Shown here: positions 46,987 through 55,439 of the stretch, piece by piece | Numbering within the stretch: the stretch's first letter is position 1 | How the letters are laid out: each line of letters opens with the position of its first letter | Source of the DNA: VRUE01 sp963708115 | Lineage (GTDB): Bacteria; Actinomycetota; Thermoleophilia; Solirubrobacterales; 70-9 | Direction of reading: 5' to 3' | Assembly (NCBI GenBank): GCA_963708115.1 | Contig: CAVPRX010000002.1 | Location: forward strand, 248,001 to 312,000 | DNA: 64,000 nucleotides | Program-made: the position numbers and the translations under genes | The notes under the pieces: model-generated | The model's database searches: none | Seen by the model: the letters and a program-made list of their open reading frames with translations, nothing else | Told to the model about the DNA's origin: nothing

Positions 46987-47463
46987 GTGGCGCGTGCGCG
47001 TGACGTTCCAGGGTTCGATTGCGAGGAGACGTTCTCGGCTTCGGCTGAGCGGGTGGTGGCGGTGCGGGCTGCCGAGGTTTTTGAGCACTCGGATGGGGTT
47101 CTTGACGTGGAGGACATCGAGGCGCTGCATGACATGCGGGTTGCTACCCGGCGACTGCGCGCCGCTCTTGAGGTCTACGCGCCCTGCTTTCCCTCCAAGC
47201 TGCATCGCAAGGCGCTGAAGCGGGTGAAGAAGCTGGCCGATGCGCTCGGCGAGCGCCGTGATCGCGATGTGGCGATCGAGTTCCTTGTCGGGTTCGCCGC
47301 CGAGGCACCGGAGACCGACCGGGAGGCGGTCGAGGCGCTGATCGAGCGGCTGCGCCGGGAGCAGCGCCAGGCGAACGAGGAGCTGGCGCCTTTCCTCGCC
47401 GGCAAGCGCCTGAAGAAGCTGCACCGCCGCCTGCGCAAGCTGGTCGGGGCGGCGGCGAATTGA
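46987..47463 (+). CDS. CHAD domain protein, N-terminal half
   Basis: A 158-residue helical protein. HDMRVATRRLRAALEVYAP is the conserved basic helix of the CHAD domain, which binds polyphosphate. The CHAD fold is a pseudo-dimer of two helical halves; only the first is present here. The stop overlaps the TTG start of the second half. GTG start. Its place beside ppx, ppk and pst fits polyphosphate handling. Confidence 0.85.
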   Translation: MARARDVPGFDCEETFSASAERVVAVRAAEVFEHSDGVLDVEDIEALHDMRVATRRLRAALEVYAPCFPSKLHRKALKRVKKLADALGERRDRDVAIEFLVGFAAEAPETDREAVEALIERLRREQRQANEELAPFLAGKRLKKLHRRLRKLVGAAAN

Positions 47464-47903
47464 AGCCGCGCGAGGTGGAGGGCCTCGACCCGGCTGCGCC
47501 GTTGCGACCCAATGCCGAGCGGATTGTGCGTACGCGCCTCGAGGAGCTGCGCTCGCTGGCCCCGGCCGCACTCGAGCCGTCGGCGGCGACGGCCCAGCAC
47601 GACATGCGGATCGCCGCCAAGCGGCTGCGTTATGTGCTGGAGATCACCGGGCCGTGCTTCGGACCAGAGGCGAAGGCCACCCGCCACACCGCCAAGCAAC
47701 TGCAGGGCGTGCTGGGTGAGATCCACGACTGCGACGTGATGCTGGCCCGGGGAGAGGGCATCGAGTCACTGTGCGCTCTGCTGCGCACCCGCCGCGAGCT
47801 GCTCTTCCGTCAGTTCACCGATCTCTGGCAGGCGGTTTCACCGACTCTTCACACCTTTTCCCTGCTCAGGGGCGAATCTGGAGGTGACCTGAACGATAGA
47901 TAG
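47460..47903 (+). CDS. CHAD domain protein, C-terminal half
   Basis: A 147-residue protein with the second CHAD signature, HDMRIAAKRLRYVLEI, and HTAKQLQGVLGEIHDCDVMLAR. It starts with a TTG that overlaps the preceding stop (TTGA), so it is either translated by coupling as a separate subunit, or the two genes are one interrupted by a single-base error. Both halves keep their key basic residues. I cannot tell which from sequence alone. Confidence 0.8.
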   Translation: MKPREVEGLDPAAPLRPNAERIVRTRLEELRSLAPAALEPSAATAQHDMRIAAKRLRYVLEITGPCFGPEAKATRHTAKQLQGVLGEIHDCDVMLARGEGIESLCALLRTRRELLFRQFTDLWQAVSPTLHTFSLLRGESGGDLNDR

Positions 47904-47917
47904 AGAGGAAGGCACCG

Positions 47918-50188
47918 ATGACTTCCCGAGTAGACATGCACTGCCACTCCACCGCCTCGCAGCTTTCGCGGCTTGGCGTCCAGCGTTCCCTCGGTCTGCC
48001 CGAGTGTGCGACGCCGCCCGAGGAGGTCTACGCACTGGCCAAGCGGCGGGGGATGGCTTTCGTAACGATCACCGACCACGACACGATCGACGGTTGCCTC
48101 GAGCTGGCCGACCGTCCCGACTGCTTCGTCTCCGAGGAGCTGACCGCCCGCTTCGCCGGCGAGCCCCAGGCGGTGCACATCCTCTGTTACGGGATCGATC
48201 CCGGGGATCATGAGTGGCTGCAGGCACACGCCGGCGACGTCGAGGCCTGCGCCGCATACCTTCACGAGAGGGAGATCGCCTGTGCCCTGGCGCATCCCTT
48301 CTACAACGTCGCGGCGCCCCTGACACCGCGCCACCGCCGCCGCCTCGCCGAGCTCTTCCCGATCTGGGAGGTGCGCAACGGCTCGCGCGCCGCGGAGCTG
48401 AACATGCCCGCCGTGGTCTACGTCGAGACCAACGGCAGCACCGGGATCGGTGGCTCCGACGATCACGCCGGCGTGGACATCGGCCGCACCTACACCGAGG
48501 TGCCGGCCGCCTCCACGCCGGAAGAGTTTCTCTCGCGCATGCGCTGCGGCGAGGCGACCGCCCGCGGCGAGCAGGGCAGCGCAGCCAAGTGGGCGCATGC
48601 AGCGATGGCGTTGGCGACCCGAGCGCTGGCGCTCGACTCGACGGCTGCCGGCGATCGTGCGCCCGATCCGGCCACGGTGCTGAAGATCGCCCAGCGGGTG
48701 GTCGGCCAGGGCGCCGCCCGGGAGGGAGCGATCGCCGCCGATATCGGCCCCGACGACGCCCGCGCGCTGCTCGACTCCTGGCTGGGCTCGATCGGCGTCG
48801 AGCTGCGTGGCCGCGAGCTGATCGACTACCTCCAGGAGGAGGAGTTCTCGCATGCCGATCTTTACCGCCGCGCCCGCCGCATTCACGACCGTCGCCTGCG
48901 CAGCGCGATTTCGGCGGGGACGGGAGCTGTTGCCCAAGGTGACGTGCAGACGGCCGTGGGCGGCATCTTCGAAGCGCTGCTGCCGGCGATTCCCTACGCG
49001 CCGCCGACGATATTCCTCGGCGCCGAGAAGGCGAAGCTGGCCGGGCGCTCCGGCGAGCGTCCCCGGGTTGCGCTGATCGCCGATGGAATCGAGGCGATGC
49101 ACGGCGTCACCCACACGATCGAGCAGATCCGCGAGCGTGGCGTGCCCGGCTTCGAGGTCGAGGTGGTCGGCACCGATCCCGGCGTCGATCGGCGGCTGCC
49201 CGCCGCAACCTCGCTGCAGGTTCCGTTTTATGAAGGGATGACCCTCGGCGTGCCCGGCCTGCCGGATCTGGCCGAGACCCTCGCCGAGGGTCGCTACGAC
49301 CTGGTCCACGTCACCGCTCCCGGTCCGGCCGGCGTCGCTGCCTCGCTGCTCAGCCGGATCTCCGCGACGCCGCTCCTCGCCAGCTACCACACCGAGCTTG
49401 CCGTCTACGCAGGCATGCGCAGCGGTGACGATGGCCTGGAGGCGATTTCCAGGGCCGCGCTTGGGGCCTTCTACACGACCCCCTCGCGCGTCCTCTCGCC
49501 GAGCCCTGCCGCGGACCGCTCGCTGCTCGGCCTCGGTGCCGTGGAGAGTCGCATCGACCGCTGGGAGCGCGGTGTGGAAACCGAGCGCTTCACCCCCGAG
49601 AAGGCCGAGCGGAGCGCCTTCCCCGGTGAGCTGCGGGTCCTCTACGCGGGCCGCCTCACGCGCGAGAAGGGGGTCGATCTGCTCGCCGAGAGCTTCTTGC
49701 GGGCGCGCGTTGTCGAGCCGCGCCTGCACCTGCTGCTTGCCGGCGGCGGTCCCGAGGAGGGCGAGCTGCGCGCCCGGCTCGGTGAGCACGCGACCTTCCT
49801 CGGCTGGCTCGAGGGCGATGACCTCGCCCGCGCCTACGCCAGCGCCGATCTCTTCCTCTTCTGCTCGCGTACCGATACCTACGGTCAGGTGGTTCTGGAG
49901 GCGGGCGCCAGTGGCCTGCCGGTCGTCGCGGTCGGCGAAGGGGGGCCGGCGGCGCTGATCGAGAACCGTCACACCGGGATCCTCTGCCAGCCCGACGCCG
50001 ATCACCTGGCCGGGGCAGTCCTGCAGCTCACCGCGTCTCCGGCGCTGCGCCGCCGCCTCGGCGAGGCGGCTCGAGGCGTGGCTGCGACCCGGTCCTGGGA
50101 CCGCGCCATGGAGCAGCTCGGGAACGGCTACCGGCGGGCTCTCGCCGAGCCGGCGGCGAGCAGGCAAGCTCCTTCCCGAGCGGCCTGA
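47918..50188 (+). CDS. PHP phosphoesterase-glycosyltransferase fusion
   Basis: A 756-residue protein. Residues 1-~240 are a PHP domain with metal ligands (DMHCHSTAS, TITDHDTIDG, LAHPFYNVA, GGSDDHAG). Residues ~370-735 are a GT-B glycosyltransferase (group 1/GT4): RVALIADGIEAMHGVTHTIEQ, then LRVLYAGRLTREKGVDLLAESF and the donor site YGQVVLEAGASGLPVVAVGEGGP. PHP domains hydrolyse phosphoesters. The fusion suggests a glycosyl transfer onto, or control by, a phosphorylated acceptor; that is inference. It lies between the CHAD genes and ppk. Confidence 0.85.
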   Translation: MTSRVDMHCHSTASQLSRLGVQRSLGLPECATPPEEVYALAKRRGMAFVTITDHDTIDGCLELADRPDCFVSEELTARFAGEPQAVHILCYGIDPGDHEWLQAHAGDVEACAAYLHEREIACALAHPFYNVAAPLTPRHRRRLAELFPIWEVRNGSRAAELNMPAVVYVETNGSTGIGGSDDHAGVDIGRTYTEVPAASTPEEFLSRMRCGEATARGEQGSAAKWAHAAMALATRALALDSTAAGDRAPDPATVLKIAQRVVGQGAAREGAIAADIGPDDARALLDSWLGSIGVELRGRELIDYLQEEEFSHADLYRRARRIHDRRLRSAISAGTGAVAQGDVQTAVGGIFEALLPAIPYAPPTIFLGAEKAKLAGRSGERPRVALIADGIEAMHGVTHTIEQIRERGVPGFEVEVVGTDPGVDRRLPAATSLQVPFYEGMTLGVPGLPDLAETLAEGRYDLVHVTAPGPAGVAASLLSRISATPLLASYHTELAVYAGMRSGDDGLEAISRAALGAFYTTPSRVLSPSPAADRSLLGLGAVESRIDRWERGVETERFTPEKAERSAFPGELRVLYAGRLTREKGVDLLAESFLRARVVEPRLHLLLAGGGPEEGELRARLGEHATFLGWLEGDDLARAYASADLFLFCSRTDTYGQVVLEAGASGLPVVAVGEGGPAALIENRHTGILCQPDADHLAGAVLQLTASPALRRRLGEAARGVAATRSWDRAMEQLGNGYRRALAEPAASRQAPSRAA

Positions 50189-50208
50189 GGCACGGGGGAG
50201 GGGGAGGG

Positions 50209-52314
50209 GTGCGGCAGTACGATTGGCCGATCGACGATCCCGCCCTCTATTTCAACCGCGAGCTTTCCTGGCTCGACTTCAACCAGCGTGTTCTGGAGCT
50301 GGCCGAGGACCCGCAGGTGCCGCTGCTGGAGAGGGTCAGGTTCTGCGCGATCTATGCCTCCAACCTGGACGAGTTCTTCATGGTCCGCGTGGCGGGGCTG
50401 TTCGACCAGCTCGACGCGGGGATCGAGGCCCACGGGCCCGACGGGCTGCCGCCGCGAGAGCAGATCGACGCGATCCAGCCGCGGGTGTTGGAGCTGGACA
50501 CCCGTCTGCACAACGTCTTCAACGGGACGCTGCGCCCGGCGCTCGAGGAGCACGGAGTCCGGATCGTCTCGCTGGAGACTGCCAGCGAGGAGGAGCGGCG
50601 CGAAATCGACACGCGCTTCCACGAGCAGGTGTTCCCCGCCCTGACCCCCCTCGTGGTCGGCCTCGGGCGTCCCTTTCCCTACATCTCCAACCTCTCGCTC
50701 AGCCTCGGCGTGCTGCTGCGCGACCCCGACAGCGGCACCGAGATCATCGCCCGCGTCAAGGTGCCGAAGGAGCTGCTCGGCCGCTTCCTGCGGGTCGGCG
50801 AGCGCAACGAGGTCTTCGTGCCCCTGGAGGAGGCGATCGCGGCGAACCTCGACGCGCTCTTCCCCGGTGCCGAGGTGGTCGATCACGGCTACTTCCGCGT
50901 CACCCGCGACGCCGACTTCACGATCTCGGACGAGGCCGACGACCTGCTGCAGGCGGTTCAGGACGAGCTGCGCCGCCGCCGCTTCGGCGAGGTCGTGCGG
51001 CTCGAGGTGGCGGCGGGGATGAACGCAAAGCTGCGCGGCCAGCTGATCGACGCGCTGGGACTCGAAGACCGCGAGGTCTACGACGTCGACGGCCTGATCG
51101 ACCTGGCCGACCTGGGCGACGTCGTCGACGCCGCCGGCAGCCATCCCGAGTTGCGCTATGAGCCCTGGACCCCGGTGACGCAGCCGCGCCTGCAGGGTGA
51201 GGACGACGAGCCGGCCGACATCTTCGCCGCGATCCGCCAGGGCGACATCCTCGTCCACCATCCCTATGACTCCTTCGCCAGCTCGGTCGAGCGCTTCGTC
51301 GTGCAGGCGGTCGCCGACCCCGACGTGCTGGCGATCAAGCAGACGGTGTACCGGACCAGCGACGACTCGCCGCTGGTCCCGGCGCTGATCCGCGCCTCCG
51401 AACGCGGCAAGCAGGCGGTCTGCATGGTCGAGCTGAAAGCCCGCTTCGACGAGGAGGCGAACATCCACTGGGCAAAGTCGATGGAGGAGGCGGGGGTCCA
51501 CGTCGTCTACGGCATCCCGGGACTGAAGACGCACGTGAAGGCGATCCTCGTCGCCCGTCGCGAGGGTGACCGGGTGCGCGAGTACGTCCACATCGGCACC
51601 GGCAACTACAACCCCACCACCGCTCGCCTCTACACCGACCTCGGCCTCTTCACGGCCGACCCGGAGATCGGCGCCGACGTCGCCGAGATGTTCAATTTCC
51701 TCACCGGCTACGGCCGGCCCGCCGGCTATCGCAAGCTGCTGGTCTCGCCGACGACGATGCGCGACCGCATCCTCGGCGAGATCGAGGCGACCGTCGAGGC
51801 CCACCGCGCCGGAGAAGACGCCCGGATCGCGCTGAAGATGAACGCGCTGGTCGATGCGCGCTGCATCCAGGCCCTCTACGAGGCGTCGCAGGCGGGGGTC
51901 CGGGTCGACCTCAACGTGCGCGGCGTCTGCTGCCTGCGGCCGGGAGTGCCGGGGGTATCGGAGAACATCCGGGTTGTCTCGATCGTCGGCCGCTTCCTCG
52001 AGCACTCGCGCATCTACGCCTTCCTGCGCGGCGAGGAGGCTCGGGTGCTGACCGGCTCGGCGGATCTGATGCCGCGCAATCTCGACAGCCGGGTCGAGCT
52101 CGTCGCCCCGATCGAGGACGAGGGGCTGCGGGCCGAACTGCTCGATGTCCTCGAGCTCTGCCTCGCCGAGAACGCCAACGCCTGGGAGCTCGACAGCGAC
52201 GGTGTCTGGACCCGGATCGAGACACCCACCGAGGAGCGCCACAGCGTGCAGGAGGAGCTGCGTGCGCGCCACGGTGCACGCGCTGGGGAGCAGTTCGCGA
52301 CGGCGCCTGGCTGA
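50209..52314 (+). CDS. ppk: Polyphosphate kinase 1
   Basis: A 701-residue PPK1. The N-terminal region (YFNRELSWLDFNQRVLELA) and the four-domain architecture are typical. The catalytic His that is autophosphorylated is in YVHIGTGNYN; conserved RxxxK residues lie in KQTVYRTSDDSP and CMVELKARFDE. It makes polyphosphate from ATP and can work in reverse. It begins 20 nt after the PHP-GT gene. Together with ppx and CHAD it forms a polyphosphate module. Confidence 0.96.
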   Translation: MRQYDWPIDDPALYFNRELSWLDFNQRVLELAEDPQVPLLERVRFCAIYASNLDEFFMVRVAGLFDQLDAGIEAHGPDGLPPREQIDAIQPRVLELDTRLHNVFNGTLRPALEEHGVRIVSLETASEEERREIDTRFHEQVFPALTPLVVGLGRPFPYISNLSLSLGVLLRDPDSGTEIIARVKVPKELLGRFLRVGERNEVFVPLEEAIAANLDALFPGAEVVDHGYFRVTRDADFTISDEADDLLQAVQDELRRRRFGEVVRLEVAAGMNAKLRGQLIDALGLEDREVYDVDGLIDLADLGDVVDAAGSHPELRYEPWTPVTQPRLQGEDDEPADIFAAIRQGDILVHHPYDSFASSVERFVVQAVADPDVLAIKQTVYRTSDDSPLVPALIRASERGKQAVCMVELKARFDEEANIHWAKSMEEAGVHVVYGIPGLKTHVKAILVARREGDRVREYVHIGTGNYNPTTARLYTDLGLFTADPEIGADVAEMFNFLTGYGRPAGYRKLLVSPTTMRDRILGEIEATVEAHRAGEDARIALKMNALVDARCIQALYEASQAGVRVDLNVRGVCCLRPGVPGVSENIRVVSIVGRFLEHSRIYAFLRGEEARVLTGSADLMPRNLDSRVELVAPIEDEGLRAELLDVLELCLAENANAWELDSDGVWTRIETPTEERHSVQEELRARHGARAGEQFATAPG

Positions 52315-52341
52315 GCCCGCTCCGATCACTAGGATGAGCTC

Positions 52342-52962
52342 GTGGTCCGCCTCTCGCTCCTGCCACGCGACAGCGCCTTCTTCGACCTCTTCATCGAGGC
52401 CGGGCAGAACACCCTTCACGCGGCCCGCCTGCTCGACGAGATGATGGGCATCTGGCCCGACGAGACCGACCTCTCGCGGGAGATCCTCAAGGCCGAGCAG
52501 GAGGGCGACAGGATCACCCACGACATCATCAAACGCCTCAACTCGACCTTCGTCACGCCGATCGACCGCGAGGACATCTATGGCTTGGCGACCCGGATGG
52601 ACGACATCGTCGACTACACCGAGGAAGCGGCGGACCTGCTCGGCCTCTACCAGATCGAAGCGCCGATGGCCCAAGCGCAGGCTCTGACCAAAGTCCTCGT
52701 CGGTGCCTGTGAGCAGCTCTCCGAGGGTCTTGAGCACCTGCGCGAGCTGAAGGGGCTGGACCGCTACTGGATCGAGATCCACAGGCTCGAGAACGAGGGC
52801 GACAGGATCTCCCGCGATGCGGTCGCCTCGCTCTTCTCCAACGGGATCGATCCGATGGTGGTGATCCGCTGGAAGGACATGTTCGCGGTGCTCGAGAACG
52901 CGATCGACGCGACCGAGACCGCGGCGCAGATTCTCGAGGGCATCGTGATAAAAAACTCGTGA
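52342..52962 (+). CDS. DUF47/PhoU-like phosphate transport accessory protein
   Basis: A 206-residue helical protein of the TIGR00153/DUF47 family, distantly PhoU-like: FFDLFIEAGQNTLHAARLL, EQEGDRITHDIIKRLNSTFVTPIDREDIY. Genes of this family sit immediately upstream of pit, as here (7 nt), and are thought to regulate the Pit transporter. GTG start. Confidence 0.9.
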   Translation: MVRLSLLPRDSAFFDLFIEAGQNTLHAARLLDEMMGIWPDETDLSREILKAEQEGDRITHDIIKRLNSTFVTPIDREDIYGLATRMDDIVDYTEEAADLLGLYQIEAPMAQAQALTKVLVGACEQLSEGLEHLRELKGLDRYWIEIHRLENEGDRISRDAVASLFSNGIDPMVVIRWKDMFAVLENAIDATETAAQILEGIVIKNS

Positions 52963-52969
52963 CGGCCCG

Positions 52970-54067
52970 GTGAGCTCCGACACGATCATGGTGATCGTCG
53001 TCGCCACGGCGCTGGCGTTCGACTTCACCAACGGCTTCCACGACACGGCGAACGTCGTCGCCACCTCGATCTCGACCGGTGCGGCACGGCCGCAGGTGGC
53101 GATCGGGTTCGCCTCGCTGCTCAACTTCGTCGGCGCCTTCATCTCGATCTCGGTTGCCGCGACCGTCGCCAACGACGTCGTCGATTCCGCCGTGATCACG
53201 CCGACGATCGTCTTTGCCGGCCTGATCGGGGCGATTGCCTGGAATTTGGTCACCTGGTGGTTCGGGTTGCCGTCGAGCTCCTCGCACGCGCTGATCGGCG
53301 GCGTGGTCGGCTCTGCGGTCGCGGCGGCGGGTCTCAATGCGGTGATCGCCGAAGGCCTGGTTGGCAAAGTGCTGATTCCGGCCGTGGTCGCTCCCCTGGT
53401 CGCATTTGTTGTCGCCGGGCTGGGGATCGGGCTTGCCTACCGGATCGCCGGCCGGCAGCGGCCGGGCCCGGTCACACGCGGCTTCCGCTACGGCCAGGTC
53501 ATCTCGGGAGGGCTGCTGGCGCTGGCCCACGGCACCAACGACGCGCAGAAGACGATGGGCGTGATCACCCTGGCGCTGATCGCCAACGGGACCCTCGGCG
53601 CCGGCGCCGACCCGCCGCTTTGGGTGATTGTCTCCTCGGCGATGGCGATCGGCCTCGGCACCTACATCGGTGGTTGGCGGATCATCCGCACGACCGGCAG
53701 CCGGATCATCAAGATGGACGCGGCGCAGGGCTTCTCGGCGCAGGGGGCGGGCGCGGCGGTGATCCTCGCCTCGACCCACTTCGGCTTCCCGCTCTCGACC
53801 ACCCACGTGATCAACGGCGGTGTGATGGGGGCCGGGGCGGGGAAGCGGGTCTCGGCGGTGCGCTGGGGCGTAGCCGGCAACATCATGGTCGCCTGGTTGT
53901 TGACGCTGCCGGCGGCGGCAGCGATCGGCGCCGCCGTCTACGGGTTGACGCGGATCTTCGGCACCGGCGCGCTGGGGCCGGTCCTGGTCACCCTGATGGC
54001 ACTGGCTCTCGTTGTGGCGGCTTTTGCGCGGCGCTCTCAGCAGGGCGCGCCGATGCCGGCGAGCTAG
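52970..54067 (+). CDS. pit: Inorganic phosphate transporter, PiT family
   Basis: A 365-residue membrane protein with about 10 helices and the paired PiT signatures: DFTNGFHDTANVVATSISTGA near the N-terminus and LAHGTNDAQKTMGVITLAL in the middle. Low-affinity metal-phosphate symport. It complements high-affinity Pst, encoded 9 kb upstream; DUF47 precedes it. Confidence 0.94.
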   Translation: MSSDTIMVIVVATALAFDFTNGFHDTANVVATSISTGAARPQVAIGFASLLNFVGAFISISVAATVANDVVDSAVITPTIVFAGLIGAIAWNLVTWWFGLPSSSSHALIGGVVGSAVAAAGLNAVIAEGLVGKVLIPAVVAPLVAFVVAGLGIGLAYRIAGRQRPGPVTRGFRYGQVISGGLLALAHGTNDAQKTMGVITLALIANGTLGAGADPPLWVIVSSAMAIGLGTYIGGWRIIRTTGSRIIKMDAAQGFSAQGAGAAVILASTHFGFPLSTTHVINGGVMGAGAGKRVSAVRWGVAGNIMVAWLLTLPAAAAIGAAVYGLTRIFGTGALGPVLVTLMALALVVAAFARRSQQGAPMPAS

Positions 54068-54073
54068 GGGGAG

Positions 54074-54313
54074 ATGATGGCGACGGTCGTCGAGACCAAG
54101 GAGCTGATCGAGACGGTGATTGCCTCCGTGGTCGCGGGGGTCGGGGTGACCGCCGTCTTCTCGGTGGCGATCTGGGGCGGAGCCCGTTTTGTCGACTTCA
54201 GCCGCGATGGCCGGCCCGTCGCGGCGGCGGCAGCGGTGGCGATCAGCGTGCTGGCCCTTGGTGCGACCCTGGCCGCGGTTGTGTTCGGCATCGTCGTAAT
54301 GACCAGCAAGTAA
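54074..54313 (+). CDS. Small membrane protein (79 residues)
   Basis: Two membrane helices (residues ~13-38 and ~51-75) joined by a short charged loop (GGARFVDFSRDGRPVAA). It starts 6 nt after pit and probably belongs to the same transcript. Function unknown. Confidence 0.65.
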   Translation: MMATVVETKELIETVIASVVAGVGVTAVFSVAIWGGARFVDFSRDGRPVAAAAAVAISVLALGATLAAVVFGIVVMTSK

Positions 54314-54336
54314 TCGCTCGCCCGTACAATTTCCTC

Positions 54337-54687
54337 ATGCGGAAACTGCGAAACGCCGCGATCGTGATGCTGCTTGCCCTGCTCGTGGCCTTCGCTCCCC
54401 ACGGCGGCAACGCGGCGGACGCGATCCTGACCGCGATCACGATGGGCTTCCTCGCCGCGATCGCCTGGACCGTGTTCGTGCTGAGTCGACAGAACCAGCT
54501 GACTCTGGCGGCGCTGACCGACGGGCGTCGCGCGATTCTCTACGGAGGTCTCGGTCTGATCGCGCTGCTCATTGCCGGCAGCGACGAGATGTTCGCCAGC
54601 GGCGGCGGCACGCTCGCCTGGATCTTCCTGCTCGGCGCCGCGGTGGCGGCGATCTGGAAGGTCTGGACCGAGGCCAACACGTACTGA
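54337..54687 (+). CDS. Small membrane protein (116 residues)
   Basis: A possible N-terminal signal or anchor (AAIVMLLALLVAFAPHGGNA) followed by three predicted helices (ILTAITMGFLAAIAWTVFVL, RAILYGGLGLIALLIAG, TLAWIFLLGAAVAAIW). It lies 23 nt after the previous gene and ends the pit-linked run. A TACAAT in that gap (54325-54330) could be a -10 box. No family recognised. Confidence 0.65.
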   Translation: MRKLRNAAIVMLLALLVAFAPHGGNAADAILTAITMGFLAAIAWTVFVLSRQNQLTLAALTDGRRAILYGGLGLIALLIAGSDEMFASGGGTLAWIFLLGAAVAAIWKVWTEANTY

Positions 54688-54722
54688 GCCTCTTCGCATA
54701 GCCGTCACAGAACTTTTCGTTT

Positions 54723-54763
54723 GAGCGCACCACACGCGCGTTCGGGTCTGGGACGGTCGGTGT
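54723..54763 (+). promoter_or_regulatory. Fixed-register upstream element, copy 3 (TadE-like operon)
   Basis: GAGCGCACCACACGCGCG (54723-54740) ends exactly 23 nt before the GTG start at 54764, with TCGG at -7 to -4. It is preceded by TTTTCGTTT, as is the fourth copy; together 26 bases (54715-54740) match that copy without a mismatch. No Shine-Dalgarno sequence is evident. Confidence 0.75.
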
Positions 54764-55117
54764 GTGTCGCGCCAGGCCGCCAGCAGCTTTCGCAGGGAGG
54801 ACGGGACCGCGTCGGTCGAGATGGTCGCCGTGGTTCCGTTCCTGCTGCTGGCGGTCTTGGTCGCGGCACAGATCGGGCTCGCCGGGGAGGCTCTCTGGTC
54901 GGCGGGGATTGCGGCGCGGGCCGGGGCTCGGGCGGCGCTGGTCGGGGCAGACGCCGAGGTGGCGGCCCGGCAGGCGTTGCCGCCAGCGATGCAGGGTGGG
55001 GCGGAGGTGAGCGCCGGCGACGCAGTCTCGGTTCGCGTTGGCATCCCGAGGCTGCTGCCGGGCTTGCCGCGGCTGACGGTTGGTGCGAAGGCGACGCTGG
55101 GGCCAGGCGATGGGTAG
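54764..55117 (+). CDS. TadE-like pilus assembly protein
   Basis: A 117-residue protein with the TadE pattern: a short basic/polar leader (MSRQAASSFRREDGTASVEM) and a hydrophobic helix (VAVVPFLLLAVLVAAQIGLAG) with Glu at position 5 of the processed form, like type IV pseudopilins. TadE proteins are minor pilins of Flp/Tad pili. The gene for a second TadE-like protein overlaps by 8 nt. The tight-adherence core (TadABC) is not in this window. Confidence 0.8.
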   Translation: MSRQAASSFRREDGTASVEMVAVVPFLLLAVLVAAQIGLAGEALWSAGIAARAGARAALVGADAEVAARQALPPAMQGGAEVSAGDAVSVRVGIPRLLPGLPRLTVGAKATLGPGDG

Positions 55118-55439
55118 GGAATCGGGTCAGTCGACAGTTGAGCTCGTCGCTGCCCTGCCGGCGCTGTTGTTGGCAGGGCTGCTTGCCCTTCAACTGCTCG
55201 CCACCGGCTATGCGCTGACACTCGCCGATGGGGCCGCCGAGGCAGGAGCGCTGGCGCTCGCCACCGGACGACCGGCCGCAGATGCCGCTCGCCAGGCGCT
55301 CCCAGGCTGGGCCAAGGATGACGTCGACGTCTCGATCAGAGGCGGGCGCATCACCGTTCGCCTGCGACCCCCGTCGCCGTTCAGTGCAGTTGCCGATCAG
55401 CTCGCCGTCACGTCGTCCGCCGCAGCGAGGCTGAAATGA
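55110..55439 (+). CDS. Second TadE-like protein
   Basis: A 109-residue protein: MGRESGQSTVELVAALPALLLAGLLALQLLATGYAL has the pseudopilin G-x-S-T-V-E-L pattern with Glu after the predicted cleavage site. The periplasmic part is short. It overlaps the previous gene by 8 nt and the next by 4 nt, so the three are translated together. Confidence 0.8.
   Translation: MGRESGQSTVELVAALPALLLAGLLALQLLATGYALTLADGAAEAGALALATGRPAADAARQALPGWAKDDVDVSIRGGRITVRLRPPSPFSAVADQLAVTSSAAARLK

Noticed and set aside
50128..53367. 1,079-codon antisense frame across ppk, DUF47 and pit
   Set aside because: It spans three well-supported genes, and its product has the repetitive Val/Leu/Asp/Arg composition of a shadow frame.
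54716..54740. TTTTCGTTTGAGCGC as a SOS (LexA) box
   Set aside because: It lacks the actinobacterial LexA palindrome GAAC-N4-GTTC, and the conserved part lies 3' of it with fixed distance to the start codon.
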